The notes under the pieces are model-generated. The model did no database searches. It saw only the letters and a program-made list of their open reading frames with translations, and had not been told where the DNA came from. Shown here one piece after another: positions 62,861 to 64,000 of a stretch of 64,000 bases of DNA. The stretch's first letter is position 1. Each line of letters starts with the position of its first letter. The stretch spans positions 248,001-312,000 of the forward strand of contig NZ_JAKGAO010000006.1 of NCBI RefSeq assembly GCF_021532315.1, given 5' to 3'. This DNA is from Paenibacillus tarimensis. GTDB lineage: Bacteria; Bacillota; Bacilli; Paenibacillales; Paenibacillaceae. The position numbers were made by a program, and so were the translations under genes.

Positions 62861-62974
62861 GTGCGAGACATATCTGTACTGTCTGTTATTGAAGATCATG
62901 TATTGAAACCTTATATGTCACAAACCGGCTGCACTTCTCGTCATCTATTTAATACTGGAGAGGGGTTGTCATCG

Positions 62975-64000
62975 ATGAGCATTAGAACCTGTGTAATTAT
63001 TGGAGCCGGCTATGCGGGCATTCACGCGGCTAAATCGATTGCCAAAGCGTTCCATACAGATCTGGTTAGAGGCAGAATGCGGATCGTTATGATCGATAAG
63101 AGGGGCTGTCACCTGCGCAAGGTGCTGTTATTCAAGGCTGCAGCAGGTGATGAATCCATTGCTGTTCAGCTATGCGATATTCTCCCTGGCCATATTGAAT
63201 TCGTGCATGGTGAAGTGATGGATATCGACCCATTATCGCACAAGCTGCAATACCTGAATGAACAAGGGAATCGTGCGAGTCTATTGTATGATAATCTAGT
63301 CGTCGCTGTTGGCAGCATAGTAAAAAGGCAGGGTGATGAACAGGGCGGTCTGGCCTTAAGCGATGAAGTGGCAGCCATACGCATCAGAGAACAGTGGCGC
63401 AGCAATATGAGGCAGGCTGTGCTGGTATCCGACTCCGTACAGCGGCGGGTGCTGTTGACGGCAGCTGTTGCAGGAGCAGGCATTAGCGGTATTGAAACGT
63501 CGGCAGAACTGGTCCATGCTATGAAACGTGAGGCTTCCAAGCAAGGCATTTCGCCTGAGCAGGTGTCTGTTCATCTATTTAATGCTCATGACAGGCTGTT
63601 TATGGAAGGGCCGGAGAAGGTAGGGAACAAGCTTGAACGGCTGCTTGGCAGATGCGGTGTACAAGTACATCACAGAGCAAAAGTGCTTCAAGCGAAGAAT
63701 GGACAGCTGCTTTTGTCGAATGGAAGCTCTGTGGAAGCTGGTCTGTGCGTATGGACACTTGGACTGATCCCGAATCCCATGCTTGCTCAGCTTAAACTTC
63801 CGCTCACAGCTAGCGGCGAGGTAATGGTAGATGGCTCGTATCGGGTGAAGGGAATGAAAAATGTATACTGTATAGGAGACTGTGCATGTATCACAGATCC
63901 AAGAAGCGGCCGTTCGGATTCCAAGACCTGCAAGGAAGCGTCTGCTCAAGCTGCAAGACTAGGTGGTGTAATGCGAGCAGATGACCGCGGTAAGCCCGTT
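62975..64000 (+). CDS. NDH-2-like FAD-dependent oxidoreductase, 5' part
   Basis: Open to the end of the window (342 codons), so the gene is cut. VIIGAGYAGIHAAKSIAKAF is the FAD Rossmann motif, VVAVGSIVKRQG the dinucleotide-domain border, TAAVAGAGISGIETSAELVH the NAD-binding motif, and MKNVYCIGDCACITDPRSG the second FAD-contacting motif. This fits type II NADH dehydrogenase or a related pyridine-nucleotide-disulfide reductase. ATG after GGAGAGGGG by about 9 bases. The C-terminal membrane-association region is outside the window. Confidence 0.9.
   Translation, partial: MSIRTCVIIGAGYAGIHAAKSIAKAFHTDLVRGRMRIVMIDKRGCHLRKVLLFKAAAGDESIAVQLCDILPGHIEFVHGEVMDIDPLSHKLQYLNEQGNRASLLYDNLVVAVGSIVKRQGDEQGGLALSDEVAAIRIREQWRSNMRQAVLVSDSVQRRVLLTAAVAGAGISGIETSAELVHAMKREASKQGISPEQVSVHLFNAHDRLFMEGPEKVGNKLERLLGRCGVQVHHRAKVLQAKNGQLLLSNGSSVEAGLCVWTLGLIPNPMLAQLKLPLTASGEVMVDGSYRVKGMKNVYCIGDCACITDPRSGRSDSKTCKEASAQAARLGGVMRADDRGKPV

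Noticed and set aside
63166-63949. Several minus-strand frames near the window end
   Set aside because: They lie opposite an uninterrupted flavoprotein frame with both Rossmann motifs.

Overview
The window reads as chromosomal DNA of a spore-forming, low-to-mid GC Bacillales bacterium, most likely Paenibacillus or a close relative. This rests on the gene set: CwlD-type amidase, YjcZ-like sporulation peptide, YqzE, the YqhG/SNF2 pair, YitT, RelQ, PCYCGC lipoprotein, B12-dependent NrdJ, CimA and class 2 PyrD. Strong AGGAGG ribosome sites, frequent TTG/GTG starts and GlnR-type and NrdR-type operators agree. I see no insertion sequence, prophage, CRISPR array or rRNA. The window is mostly housekeeping, with a patchier stretch at about 56-63 kb.

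Layout: 0-11 kb holds the end of a YtpB-type terpene synthase gene, pfkA, a DUF4015 glycosidase-like protein, YitT, a CshA-type RNA helicase, small membrane proteins, a candidate 6S RNA, Tpx, a rhomboid protease, a GltC-like LysR regulator, a membrane Zn peptidase and a MerR regulator with no ordinary start codon. 11-21 kb holds an amtB - DUF294 nucleotidyltransferase - DEDDh exonuclease run behind a GlnR/TnrA-like box, then a JAMM protease, an MFS exporter, a TlpA-type thioredoxin, CimA, DNA polymerase IV and ferredoxin. 21-26 kb is an overlapping trio: a CHASE2 class III adenylate cyclase, a FecR-domain exported protein and an NHL-repeat protein with a copper-amine-oxidase-type stalk domain. 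26-31 kb has an L,D-transpeptidase, PyrD, RelQ and a thioredoxin/PCYCGC lipoprotein pair.

31-36 kb carries two RsmF-type rRNA methyltransferases around an RsuA-type pseudouridine synthase. 36-47 kb has small proteins, TopB, TraX-like, GyrI-like, a GGDEF cyclase, a GT4 glycosyltransferase, a YkvI-like transporter, a lipoprotein and Xpt. Two identical tRNA-Leu(CAG) genes lie at 47.7-48.1 kb, each with its own promoter and terminator. 48-53 kb has CwlD, YqzE, a secreted protein and the YqhG/SNF2 pair. 53-59 kb has NrdJ behind two NrdR boxes, then a BtuFCD/FecBCD-type ABC importer. 59-63 kb has two broken genes (DUF2306 and a carbon-nitrogen hydrolase) around a serine hydrolase and a MerR regulator. 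The window ends inside an NDH-2-like flavoprotein.

Where genes seem to work together: amtB and its two followers suggest nitrogen-linked control with an unusual partner. The CHASE2/FecR/NHL trio looks like an envelope sensing module with cAMP output. NrdJ and the adjacent importer could link ribonucleotide reduction to B12 supply. The 31-36 kb cluster is an rRNA-modification island. All functional calls rest on motif recognition by eye, without database searches.
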